From positions 1-11,451 of the forward strand of contig JBEGTT010000019.1 in assembly GCA_041179245.1 (NCBI GenBank): a stretch of 11,451 nucleotides of DNA, written 5' to 3'. Positions within the stretch are counted from its first letter, which is position 1. Every line of letters begins with the position of its first letter. Below the pieces are notes generated by a model. It had not been told where the DNA came from. It worked only from the letters and a program-made list of their open reading frames with translations, and ran no database searches. The position numbers were made by a program, and so were the translations under genes. Shown here piece after piece: positions 1-6,880 of the stretch. This DNA is from JBEGTT01 sp041179245. GTDB lineage: Bacteria; Pseudomonadota; Gammaproteobacteria; Burkholderiales; Rhodocyclaceae.

Positions 1-94
1 CACGACCGGGAACACTGAGTAAACCGGAAGGCTTGTTCAGGATCAGCAGGGTGTCGTCGGCAAAAAGGAGAGGTAAAGGGTGGTGTTCAGACAT
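1..94 (-). CDS. rluA: RluA-family pseudouridine synthase, N-terminal fragment cut by the window edge
   Basis: Reading leftward from the ATG at 94..92, 31 codons are visible before the window ends. The translation contains LLILNKPSGLLSVPGR, which closely matches the start of the catalytic domain of RluA, where E. coli has VVNKPSGLLSVPGR. RluA converts uridine to pseudouridine at position 746 of 23S rRNA and position 32 of several tRNAs in the cytoplasm. The catalytic aspartate lies in a later HRLD motif that is outside this window, so activity cannot be judged. The N-terminal extension before the motif is short, as in RluA and unlike RluC/RluD, which carry an S4 domain there. No clear Shine-Dalgarno sequence precedes the ATG. 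The gene diverges from hrpA with 44 bp between the two start codons. A related RluA-type synthase is the main alternative. Confidence 0.85.
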   Translation of the reverse strand, partial: MSEHHPLPLLFADDTLLILNKPSGLLSVPGR

Positions 95-138
95 GGGGCG
101 CGATTCTATCGGATTCGATGCCTTGATTTTGCGGCAAA
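95..138. promoter_or_regulatory. Short divergent intergenic region between rluA and hrpA
   Basis: Only 44 bp separate the two outward-facing start codons. I see no convincing paired -35/-10 boxes and no Shine-Dalgarno sequence for either gene. Promoters for one or both genes must therefore overlap the opposite coding region or lie inside it. This is an inference from the geometry; no specific site is identified. Confidence 0.3.
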
Positions 139-3100
139 ATGGCGTCCCTTTTCCGAAGTGCTCGCATTACTTTGAATAATCCCAACGCTCCCTCAGTCGA
201 TATTCCGCCACAAGTCCAAGCTCGTTTGCTGACCAAGAGTCGGTTGCATCTTGAATTCCCGCCTGCGCTGCCGGTTAACGAACGCAAAGACGATATTGCC
301 GCCCTGATTCGCAAGCATCAGGTGGTGATTGTCTGCGGTGAAACAGGTTCCGGGAAAACCACACAGTTGCCGAAAATCTGTCTGGAACTGGGCCGGGGTG
401 AAAAAGGGCTGATCGGACACACCCAGCCTCGCCGTTTGGCTGCTCGTTCAGTGGCTAACCGCTTAGCCCAAGAAATGCAAACGCAGGTCGGTACAGCGGT
501 GGGTGTGAAAATCCGGTTTCAAGATCGCACGGCCCCGGATAGTGTGATTAAGTTGATGACCGACGGCATCTTGCTCGCAGAAACCCAGCGCGATCCGTAT
601 CTGAAAGCCTACGACACGATCATCATTGACGAGGCCCACGAACGCAGCTTGAACATCGATTTTTTGCTTGGTTATCTGAAACAACTGTTGCCCAAGCGCC
701 GGGATTTGAAAGTCATCATTACCTCGGCGACCATCGATGCCGAGCGTTTTGCGCAGCATTTCAGCTTGAACGGGAAACCTGCGCCGGTGATGGAAGTCTC
801 GGGTCGTCTGTATCCGGTCGAAGTGCGCTACCGTCCGGTACAACAGGATGACAAAGACGACGAGCGTGACCTTTACGACGCGATTACCGATGCGGTCGAT
901 GAACTTAACCGCTTAGGCCCCGGCGATACGCTGGTGTTTCTGCCCGGTGAGCGCGAGATTCGCGAAGCGGCGGAAGCGTTACGCAAACGCCACCCCGCCC
1001 ATACCGAGATTCTGCCGCTGTTTTCGCGCCTATCTGCACAAGAGCAAGACCGCATCTTTAAACCCTCTGGCGCGCGGCGCATTGTGCTGGCGACCAATGT
1101 GGCGGAAACCTCGCTGACCGTCCCCGGTATTCGTTATGTGGTCGATACGGGGTTGGCGCGGGTTAAACGCTATTCCTACCGCAACAAGGTTGAGCAGTTG
1201 CAGGTGGAAAAAATCAGCCAAGCGGCAGCGCGGCAGCGCTCTGGGCGTTGTGGCCGGGTGGCAGCAGGGGTATGTATCCGGCTGTATGACGAGCTGGATT
1301 TCAACAATCGCACGCCGTTTACTGACCCGGAAATTTTACGTTCATCGCTGGCGGGCGTGATTCTGCGGATGAAGTCACTGCACCTAACGGACGTTGAAAG
1401 TTTCCCCTTCCTTGAACCGCCACCGCCCAAAGCCATTGCCGATGGTTACACGCTGTTGCAGGAACTGGGTGCTTTGGATGACAGCAAGCGCCTGACCAAA
1501 ACCGGCCAGATTTTGGCAAAGTTACCGCTTGACCCCAAAATTTCCCGGATGATTGCCGCCGGTAAAGACTATGGCTGTCTCAGAGAAATGCTGGTGATTG
1601 CCGCAGCTTTGTCGGTGCAAGACCCGCGTGACCGGCCACAGGAACGCCAACAGGCAGCAGACGAAAAACATCGTCAATTTGCCGACGAGAAATCAGAATT
1701 CCTGAGTTGGCTAAAACTCTGGCAGTGGGCGGACAACGCCTTTGCCACCAAACACTCGACCAAAAAACTGATCGAACAATGTCACAGCAACTTTCTGTCT
1801 TGGCTGCGACTGCGTGAATGGCGCGAAGTCCATAGCCAGTTGTTGGCGCTGGTGCATGAACAAGGCTGGAAAGAAAGTGAATTCCCCGGAAATTACGATG
1901 CGATTCACAAGGCGTTGCTGACCGGATTGCTCGGTAACATCGGTTGTAAGTCCGAAGATTCAGGCCATTACCTCGGTGCACGCGGCATGAAGTTCCTGAT
2001 TCATCCCGGTTCAGCGCTGCAAAAAAAGGCCGGGAAGTGGATCGTTGCCGCTGAAATTACTGAAACCACCAAGTTATATGGTCGCTGTATCGCCAAGATT
2101 GAACCAGCTTGGCTGGAAGAAGTCGGTGCGCATCTGATTCGTCGCAGCTATTTCGATCCGCATTGGGAAAAGAAAGCCATGCAAGTGGCGGCGTGGGAGC
2201 GTTCTACCTTGCACGGTGTGGTGATTAACGCCAAAAAGCGCGTGCATTACGGCCCATTAGCCCCTGCTGAAAGTCGTGAGATTTTTATTCGCCAAGCGCT
2301 GGTAGGCGGCGAGGTGGATGAAGCTTTTGCCCGTCGTTGGCCGTTTTATCAGCACAACCAAAAGCTGATTCGCGATATTGAACATCTGGAACACAAGCAA
2401 CGCAGGCAAGACGTGTTGGTCGATGATGAACTGATCTTTGCTTTTTACGACCAGCGTATTCCGCAGGCTAATGAAACAGAACACGCCATCCATAACGGTG
2501 CGACCTTCGAGGATTGGCGCAAGACCATTGAGCGCACCGAGCCGAAACGCCTGCATCTCTCCAAAGATGATCTGATGCGCCACGAGGCAGCGGGCATCAC
2601 CACCGAGGCGTTCCCGCATCACATCAAGATCAACGGGCTTGAATTTGCACTGTCTTACCACTTCGAACCAGGTAGCCCTCGTGATGGGGTGACGATGGCG
2701 TTACCGCTGGCGCACCTGAATCCGTTGCCCGCCAAGCGCTGTGAATGGCTGGTGCCGGGCTTGCTCAAAGAAAAAGTGGTGCAGTTGGTGAAAACCCTGC
2801 CTCAACGTATTCGCGCCAAGCTAGTGCCCGTGCCGGATTTTGCGGCGGCATTTGTGGATTGGTTGGCGGGACAGGAGGATAAAAGACGGGAAACCCGTTT
2901 GAATGCGGGCATTGTGCCGACGCTGATTGAGTTCATTCTGGAGCATTACGGCTTGAATGCGCGCGGTTGGGCGATTACGCCGGATGCTTTCCGCCCGGAT
3001 GCGTTGCCAGCGCATTTCTCGATGAATTTCAAACTGATCGACGAACATGGTCGTCAGTTGGATATGCAGCGTAGCCTGACGCAGTTGCGGGCTGAGTGGG

Positions 3101-4017
3101 GCAGGGATGCGAAACAGGAGTTTGCCGACTTACACGAGGCTCCCGCTGAATTCACCGGACTCACTGGCTGGACATTTGGCGAGTTGCCCGAACTCATGGA
3201 AGTACCCGTGAGGGGGCAAAGCGTGGTGGGCTTTCCTGCGCTGGTCGATGATGGTGAAACGGTCAGTCTGAAAGTGTTTGATACACCAGAAGAGGCTAGG
3301 CGCGTGCATCGCAGCGGCCTGCTGCGGCTGTTCATGCTGCAATTCAAAGAACAAGCTAAATATTTTGAGAAGAACATCCCGGAGCTAACGAAGCTGGGCA
3401 TGTTGTATATGCCGTTGGGGAGCCTAGAAGAGCTACGGCAGCAGATTATCGAATTAACCTTTGAGCGCGCCTGCCTTGCCGAGCCTTGGCCTGCCGACCA
3501 AGCGGCATTTGCGACTCGTTGCGCTGATGCCAAGAATCGCTTGGGGCTGTTGTTGCAGGAGGTCGCCCGGTTGGTTGGCGTGGTGCTCACCGAATGGCAG
3601 GGCGTAACTAAAAAACTGCCAGCGTTCAAAACGCATGCCACAGCGCTACAGGACATTGATGCGCAACTCAAACGGCTGATCCACAAGAAACTGGTCAGCG
3701 GAGCACACAACAGCACACCGTTTGAACGCTTGCAACACTTTCCCCGTTACTTGAAGGCGATTAGCGTGCGGCTCGATAAACTTCGAACAGACCCGGTACG
3801 TGATGCCCGGCTATTGGCTGAATACCAACCGCTCTGGACGAACTATGAGCGACGAGCTTTGCAACTTGCCAAACAAGGGATTAATGATCCGCAACTTGAA
3901 CAGTTCCGCTGGTTGTTGGAAGAACTGCGGGTCAATCTGTTTGCTCAAGAGTTGAAAACGCCTACGCCAGTTTCATCTAAGCGCTTACAAAAAATGTGGG
4001 AAGGAATGGGGAAGTAG
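139..4017 (+). CDS. hrpA: ATP-dependent DEAH-box RNA helicase HrpA
   Basis: This 1292-residue protein matches HrpA along its whole length (E. coli HrpA is about 1300 residues). Visible helicase motifs are Walker A GETGSGKT at residues 67-74, DEAH at 164-167, SAT at 196-198 and motif VI QRSGRCGR at 366-373. An HA2/winged-helix region (about 430-530) and an OB-fold region (about 600-700) follow. A long C-terminal DUF3418 region ends in the typical LFAQELKTPTPVSSKRLQ. HrpA is a cytoplasmic 3'-5' RNA helicase; in E. coli it has been linked to rescue of stalled or collided ribosomes and to mRNA processing. The start at 139 is forced: a TGA at 124-126 lies in frame just upstream and no other ATG lies between. 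The N-terminus before Walker A is roughly 25-30 residues shorter than in E. coli, and there is no visible Shine-Dalgarno sequence. The gene ends tail-to-tail with the HU gene at a shared terminator. Confidence 0.97.
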   Translation: MASLFRSARITLNNPNAPSVDIPPQVQARLLTKSRLHLEFPPALPVNERKDDIAALIRKHQVVIVCGETGSGKTTQLPKICLELGRGEKGLIGHTQPRRLAARSVANRLAQEMQTQVGTAVGVKIRFQDRTAPDSVIKLMTDGILLAETQRDPYLKAYDTIIIDEAHERSLNIDFLLGYLKQLLPKRRDLKVIITSATIDAERFAQHFSLNGKPAPVMEVSGRLYPVEVRYRPVQQDDKDDERDLYDAITDAVDELNRLGPGDTLVFLPGEREIREAAEALRKRHPAHTEILPLFSRLSAQEQDRIFKPSGARRIVLATNVAETSLTVPGIRYVVDTGLARVKRYSYRNKVEQLQVEKISQAAARQRSGRCGRVAAGVCIRLYDELDFNNRTPFTDPEILRSSLAGVILRMKSLHLTDVESFPFLEPPPPKAIADGYTLLQELGALDDSKRLTKTGQILAKLPLDPKISRMIAAGKDYGCLREMLVIAAALSVQDPRDRPQERQQAADEKHRQFADEKSEFLSWLKLWQWADNAFATKHSTKKLIEQCHSNFLSWLRLREWREVHSQLLALVHEQGWKESEFPGNYDAIHKALLTGLLGNIGCKSEDSGHYLGARGMKFLIHPGSALQKKAGKWIVAAEITETTKLYGRCIAKIEPAWLEEVGAHLIRRSYFDPHWEKKAMQVAAWERSTLHGVVINAKKRVHYGPLAPAESREIFIRQALVGGEVDEAFARRWPFYQHNQKLIRDIEHLEHKQRRQDVLVDDELIFAFYDQRIPQANETEHAIHNGATFEDWRKTIERTEPKRLHLSKDDLMRHEAAGITTEAFPHHIKINGLEFALSYHFEPGSPRDGVTMALPLAHLNPLPAKRCEWLVPGLLKEKVVQLVKTLPQRIRAKLVPVPDFAAAFVDWLAGQEDKRRETRLNAGIVPTLIEFILEHYGLNARGWAITPDAFRPDALPAHFSMNFKLIDEHGRQLDMQRSLTQLRAEWGRDAKQEFADLHEAPAEFTGLTGWTFGELPELMEVPVRGQSVVGFPALVDDGETVSLKVFDTPEEARRVHRSGLLRLFMLQFKEQAKYFEKNIPELTKLGMLYMPLGSLEELRQQIIELTFERACLAEPWPADQAAFATRCADAKNRLGLLLQEVARLVGVVLTEWQGVTKKLPAFKTHATALQDIDAQLKRLIHKKLVSGAHNSTPFERLQHFPRYLKAISVRLDKLRTDPVRDARLLAEYQPLWTNYERRALQLAKQGINDPQLEQFRWLLEELRVNLFAQELKTPTPVSSKRLQKMWEGMGK

Positions 4018-4036
4018 TTTGCAGATAGTTTGCAGA
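4015..4036 (+). repeat. Perfect 11-bp tandem duplication at the hrpA stop codon
   Basis: TAGTTTGCAGA occurs at 4015-4025 and again, directly adjoining, at 4026-4036. The first copy begins with the TAG stop of hrpA; the second TAG is out of frame. This is most simply a replication-slippage duplication in non-coding DNA just past the gene. Confidence 0.8.
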
Positions 4037-4049
4037 CTTAACGGACGTT

Positions 4050-4088
4050 AAAAAACCGCCTTCTGGGAAACCCCCCGGCGGTTTTTTT
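4050..4088. terminator. Bidirectional intrinsic terminator between hrpA and the HU gene
   Basis: AAAAAACCGCC at 4050-4060 pairs perfectly with GGCGGTTTTTT at 4077-4087. The intervening 16 bases can form a small inner GGG-AAA-CCC hairpin. The + strand has a run of seven T after the G+C-rich stem, and the minus strand has a run of six T on the other side. The structure can therefore end transcription of hrpA (stop at 4017) and of the HU gene (stop at 4112). Its position between two converging genes fits this role. Confidence 0.9.
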
Positions 4089-4111
4089 GTATACCTAAAC
4101 GTACTTAGCTA

Positions 4112-4390
4112 TTATTTTTTTGCAACGGCAGCCTTGAAGCTTGCACCAGCTGAGAACTTAGGCACTGTTGTTTCTGGAATATCAATTGAAGCGCCTGTCT
4201 TCGGATTCTTGCCGGTGCGCGCTGCACGGGTAGATGATTTAAAAGAACCAAAACCCACTAAAGTTACGCTATCGCCAGAGGCTACAGCCCCTGTAATTGC
4301 AGCAACAGCAGCATCGAGCGCACGGCCAGCAGCAGTCTTGCTGATATCAGCTTGTGTGGCGATTACGTCGATTAGTTCACTCTTGTTCAT
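4112..4390 (-). CDS. hupB: DNA-binding protein HU, beta-like
   Basis: The 92-residue product begins MNKSELIDVIATQADISK and carries the HU signature: the LVGFGSFK beta strand (residues 44-51), then the flexible DNA-binding arm with ARTGKNPKTG (residues 57-66), including the conserved proline at 63 that intercalates in bent DNA. HU is a dimeric nucleoid protein that bends DNA and affects replication, recombination and transcription. Length fits the family (about 90), with a slightly longer basic AKK end. E. coli HupB and HupA are both close relatives, so the alpha/beta assignment is tentative; IHF is unlikely because its typical arm sequence is absent. A strong ribosome binding site, AAGGAG, sits five bases before the ATG, as expected for an abundant protein. 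The gene lies 131 bp downstream of mutL in the same direction and probably has its own promoter. It ends at the terminator shared with hrpA. Confidence 0.96.
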   Translation of the reverse strand: MNKSELIDVIATQADISKTAAGRALDAAVAAITGAVASGDSVTLVGFGSFKSSTRAARTGKNPKTGASIDIPETTVPKFSAGASFKAAVAKK

Positions 4391-4394
4391 AACA

Positions 4395-4401
4395 TCTCCT
4401 T
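4395..4401 (-). promoter_or_regulatory. Strong ribosome binding site of the HU gene
   Basis: On the minus strand AAGGAGA is followed by TGTT and the ATG. The AAGGAG core is five bases from the start, which is close to ideal spacing. It supports the start at 4390. Confidence 0.85.
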
Positions 4402-4415
4402 GATGATTTAGCGCA

Positions 4416-4458
4416 GCTTTAGAAATTCCGGAAACACTTGCAATGCTTACGGTGTCAA
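4416..4458 (-). promoter_or_regulatory. Possible promoter of the HU gene
   Basis: The minus strand carries a perfect TTGACA at 4458..4453, in the gap between mutL and the HU gene. No good -10 box lies 16-18 bases downstream of it. A second possible pair is TTGCAA at 4443..4438 with TAAAGC at 4421..4416, 16 bases apart. A promoter is expected here because HU is normally highly expressed, but the exact boxes are uncertain. Confidence 0.3.
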
Positions 4459-4521
4459 TAGATTAGTGGTGCGGATTGTGGCATGGGTTACCCAAAAAAG
4501 GGAAGGGAAAATTGTCATTTT

Positions 4522-6285
4522 TTAGCGGCCACGCAAGAACATCGCGTCAAGTTGTGCCATGCTTAATGCAAACCAGGTGGGGCGACCGTGGTTGCATTGT
4601 CCAGCGCGTTCAGTTTCTTCCATTTGGCGGAGTAGTGCATTCATTTCTGGGGGGCTAAGTTGTCGGTTTGCCCTGACTGCTCCGTGGCAGGCGATGGTTG
4701 CTAATAGCTCATCCCGTCGGGCGGTGCTGGTGTTAGAAAATCCCTGTTCGCCTAGTTCTTTTAAGACAGTGTCGACCAGCTTGGCGGGGTTGCCTCCCTG
4801 AAGTAGGGCTGGAATGGCCCGAATGACGATTTCTTCTGGACCGGCAAGGCCAAGCTCAAAGCCCATTCCGAGCAAGGTTTCTTGATGTTCTTCAATGGTG
4901 GCTATTTTGAGGGTATCTGCCTGCAGTGTGATGGGTATCAACAGGGTTTGGGTGGCAATACTTTGTGCATCTATCGCAGCCTTTAGTTTTTCGTACACGA
5001 TGCGTTCGTGGGCGGCATGCATGTCCACCACAATCAGCCCGTTCTCAGTCTGGGCAAGGATGTAGACCCCTTGTAACTGTCCTATGGCAAAGCCCATTGG
5101 GGGGAATTGGGATTTTGTCGATTCTGGTATGGCAACAAAGTCGTAATAGCGCTCGTTTTGGCGAGGTTGTTGAATTTCCAGCTGGGTCTGTTGTGTTCGG
5201 TAGTGGTGTTGGGGCGGATATGGCGTAGAAAATTGCGGAGCGCTGTCTTGGCGCTCTTGGTGTAATTGAGGGGGCGTGGTCGGCGCAGCGATATTTTTGG
5301 GTACGGCTAGGGAGGTCAGTGCTTTTTGAATCGAATGAAAAACAAATTGGTGGATGGCGCGTGAATCTCGGAAACGAACCTCCGTTTTGGCCGGGTGAAC
5401 GTTTACATCGACTGCGCTAGGATCAAGCGAGAGGAATAGACAGACACTTGGTTGGCGGCTGCCGTGGAGAACGTCGCGATAGGCTTCACGCAAGGCGTGG
5501 CTGATTACTTTGTCGCGAACGAAGCGCCCGTTGACGAAGGTGTAAGTTTGATCTTTGATCGAGTCGGCGTAGGTGGGGTCAATAATTGCGCCATGCAGCG
5601 ATAGTATGCCGCCATCGGCCAATACCTCGCGCGAATGGTCCATGAACTCATCGCCCAAGATCGCCTGAAGGCGTTGTGCAAGGTTACCCGGTGCCCACTG
5701 GAAATGATTTCTGCCATTGTGAGTTAGGCTAAAAGCGGCTTCTGGGTGGGCTAAGGCAACCCGTTTAATCACTTCCTGGCAATGGGCAAATTCAGTTCCA
5801 GCAGATTTCAAAAACTTACGGCGGGCGGGGGTGTTGAAATACAAATCCCGCATTTCCACAATGCAGCCACCCATCAAAGCGGCAGGTTCCAATTGAGCAT
5901 CTGCACTACCGACCAGTTTCCAGGCCTGTTGGCTGTTCGTGGCTCGACTGGTGATCGAAAGGCGCGCGACAGAGGCAATGGAAGCTAAGGCTTCACCTCG
6001 GAATCCCAAGGTTTCGACGGTTTCTAGGTCTTCCAATGAATGAATTTTGGACGTTGCGTGGCGGGTGAACGCCAGTGCTAAGTCTTCTTTCTCAATTCCA
6101 CAGCCATCATCAATGACCCGAATGAGTTTGGCTCCACCTTCTTCAAGGTGAATCTGAATGCTTCGACTTCCTGCATCAAGACTATTTTCCAGCACTTCTT
6201 TAAGGACTGATGCCGGACGTTCGACTACCTCGCCAGCGGCGATTTGGCTAATCAGAATGTCGGGGAGGGTTTGGATTTTCGGCAT
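4522..6285 (-). CDS. mutL: DNA mismatch repair protein MutL with endonuclease-type C-terminus
   Basis: The 587-residue protein has the GHKL ATPase domain of MutL at residues 1 to about 330. It shows QIAAGEVVERP (14-24), the putative catalytic Glu30 and metal-binding Asn34, DDGCGI (59-64), GFRGEAL (94-100), NTPARRKFL (151-159) and DVNVHPAKTEVRF (293-305). A Gln/Pro-rich linker (about 330-395) follows, then the C-terminal dimerisation domain. That domain carries DMHAAHERIVYE (421-432), ACHGAVRA (532-539), QCNHGRP (563-569) and a final FLRGR. These correspond to the metal-binding nuclease motifs of MutL proteins from bacteria without MutH; E. coli MutL lacks them. The protein would link MutS mismatch recognition to strand nicking. 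The start is the family-typical MPKIQTLPD, but no Shine-Dalgarno sequence is visible and a strong hairpin ends 18 bases upstream. The next gene, HU, lies 131 bp downstream. Confidence 0.97.
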   Translation of the reverse strand: MPKIQTLPDILISQIAAGEVVERPASVLKEVLENSLDAGSRSIQIHLEEGGAKLIRVIDDGCGIEKEDLALAFTRHATSKIHSLEDLETVETLGFRGEALASIASVARLSITSRATNSQQAWKLVGSADAQLEPAALMGGCIVEMRDLYFNTPARRKFLKSAGTEFAHCQEVIKRVALAHPEAAFSLTHNGRNHFQWAPGNLAQRLQAILGDEFMDHSREVLADGGILSLHGAIIDPTYADSIKDQTYTFVNGRFVRDKVISHALREAYRDVLHGSRQPSVCLFLSLDPSAVDVNVHPAKTEVRFRDSRAIHQFVFHSIQKALTSLAVPKNIAAPTTPPQLHQERQDSAPQFSTPYPPQHHYRTQQTQLEIQQPRQNERYYDFVAIPESTKSQFPPMGFAIGQLQGVYILAQTENGLIVVDMHAAHERIVYEKLKAAIDAQSIATQTLLIPITLQADTLKIATIEEHQETLLGMGFELGLAGPEEIVIRAIPALLQGGNPAKLVDTVLKELGEQGFSNTSTARRDELLATIACHGAVRANRQLSPPEMNALLRQMEETERAGQCNHGRPTWFALSMAQLDAMFLRGR

Positions 6286-6303
6286 AAATTTGTGAGGGTG
6301 TGA

Positions 6304-6344
6304 ATAGATTAGGGGAGTGACCGGATGACCACTCCCCTAACTAT
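6304..6344 (-). repeat. Strong inverted repeat between rraA and mutL
   Basis: TTAGGGGAGTG at 6309-6319 is the exact reverse complement of CACTCCCCTAA at 6330-6340, giving an 11-bp stem around a 10-base loop. With one bulged base at 6308 the stem gains four more pairs (6304-6307 with 6341-6344). There is no T run after the stem on either strand, so it is not a classical terminator. It begins 17 bases past the rraA stop and ends 18 bases before the mutL ATG. It could shield the rraA mRNA 3' end, reduce read-through into mutL, fold in the mutL leader, or bind a protein as DNA. Confidence 0.85.
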
Positions 6345-6361
6345 CTAAAGCGGCAAAAAAA

Positions 6362-6856
6362 TCAGGAAACCAGCGGTTTAGCGCTGACTAGAACCCCATC
6401 TTCATCAGCGTACAACCATTCACCAGGGCGGAAGGTTACGCCACCAAAGGTGACAGCAATGTCACGGTCGCCGACATTTTTCTTGATGCTTTTTTGTGGG
6501 TGAGTATTCAGCGCACGAACACCGATGTCGATGCCGTTAATGTCACCGGAGTCGCGGATACAGCCGTAAACCACCACGCCTTCCCAACCATTTTTCTGGG
6601 CCAAAATGGCTAGTTGATCTCCGACTAACGCGCAGCGCAGGCTGCCGCCACCGTCGATCACCAGCACTTTGCCTGCGCCATCTTCGGCAAACGCTGTGCG
6701 AACTAGCGAGTTATCTTCAAAAATCTTTAGCGTAACGATTTGACCAGAAAAGGTTGTGCGGCCACCGTAACGCTGAAACATGGGAGAAACCACAAACAGG
6801 GATGCGCCCATGTCGGATTCAAATTCATCGCAAAGATCAGGGGTTTTGAAAGTCAT
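6362..6856 (-). CDS. rraA: RraA-family protein: RNase E regulator or aldolase-like enzyme
   Basis: The 164-residue product aligns along its length with E. coli RraA (161 residues). Shared features are TPDLCDEF near the N-terminus, GGR.TFSGQI (31-40), FEDN (46-49), [11 protein letters not shown] (64-74), GWEGVVVYG (90-98) and FGGVTFRPG (137-145). E. coli RraA binds RNase E and inhibits mRNA decay. The same fold includes 4-hydroxy-4-methyl-2-oxoglutarate aldolases/oxaloacetate decarboxylases, which use an Arg-Asp pair near the metal site. Here GCIRDSGD gives Arg101-Asp102, where E. coli RraA has Arg-Gln, so this protein may be catalytically active. The start is supported by AAGGA six bases before the ATG. 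It lies 24 bp downstream of clpA and is probably co-transcribed with it. Family membership is clear; regulator versus enzyme is not settled. Confidence 0.92.
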   Translation of the reverse strand: MTFKTPDLCDEFESDMGASLFVVSPMFQRYGGRTTFSGQIVTLKIFEDNSLVRTAFAEDGAGKVLVIDGGGSLRCALVGDQLAILAQKNGWEGVVVYGCIRDSGDINGIDIGVRALNTHPQKSIKKNVGDRDIAVTFGGVTFRPGEWLYADEDGVLVSAKPLVS

Positions 6857-6862
6857 TAGTGG

Positions 6863-6867
6863 TCCTT
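6863..6867 (-). promoter_or_regulatory. Ribosome binding site of rraA
   Basis: AAGGA on the minus strand lies six bases before the ATG at 6856. It sits in the 24-bp gap after the clpA TAG stop and supports the chosen start and translation from a shared message. Confidence 0.75.
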
Positions 6868-6880
6868 AAAAATTAGAGGG

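Noticed and set aside
2257..2661. 134-codon antisense frame in hrpA, considered as a possible small gene
   Set aside because: The underlying DNA is explained by the HrpA frame, and the antisense translation has no recognisable features.
3054..3716. 220-codon open frame on the minus strand inside hrpA
   Set aside because: It lies wholly antisense to strongly conserved HrpA coding sequence. Its Ser/Cys/Asn-rich translation resembles no family I know and looks like a frame shadow.
4038..4051. Palindrome TTAACG-GA-CGTTAA just before the hrpA terminator
   Set aside because: The six-base arms with a two-base centre cannot form a stable RNA hairpin. A near-identical string (TAACGGACGTT) also occurs inside hrpA around 1385-1395, so it is probably chance.
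4476..4505. Small palindrome GGGTTACCC followed by AAAAAA, as a possible mutL terminator
   Set aside because: On the minus strand, where mutL reads, the T run comes before the three-base-pair stem instead of after it. The stem is too short to terminate, and on the + strand the tail is A, not T.
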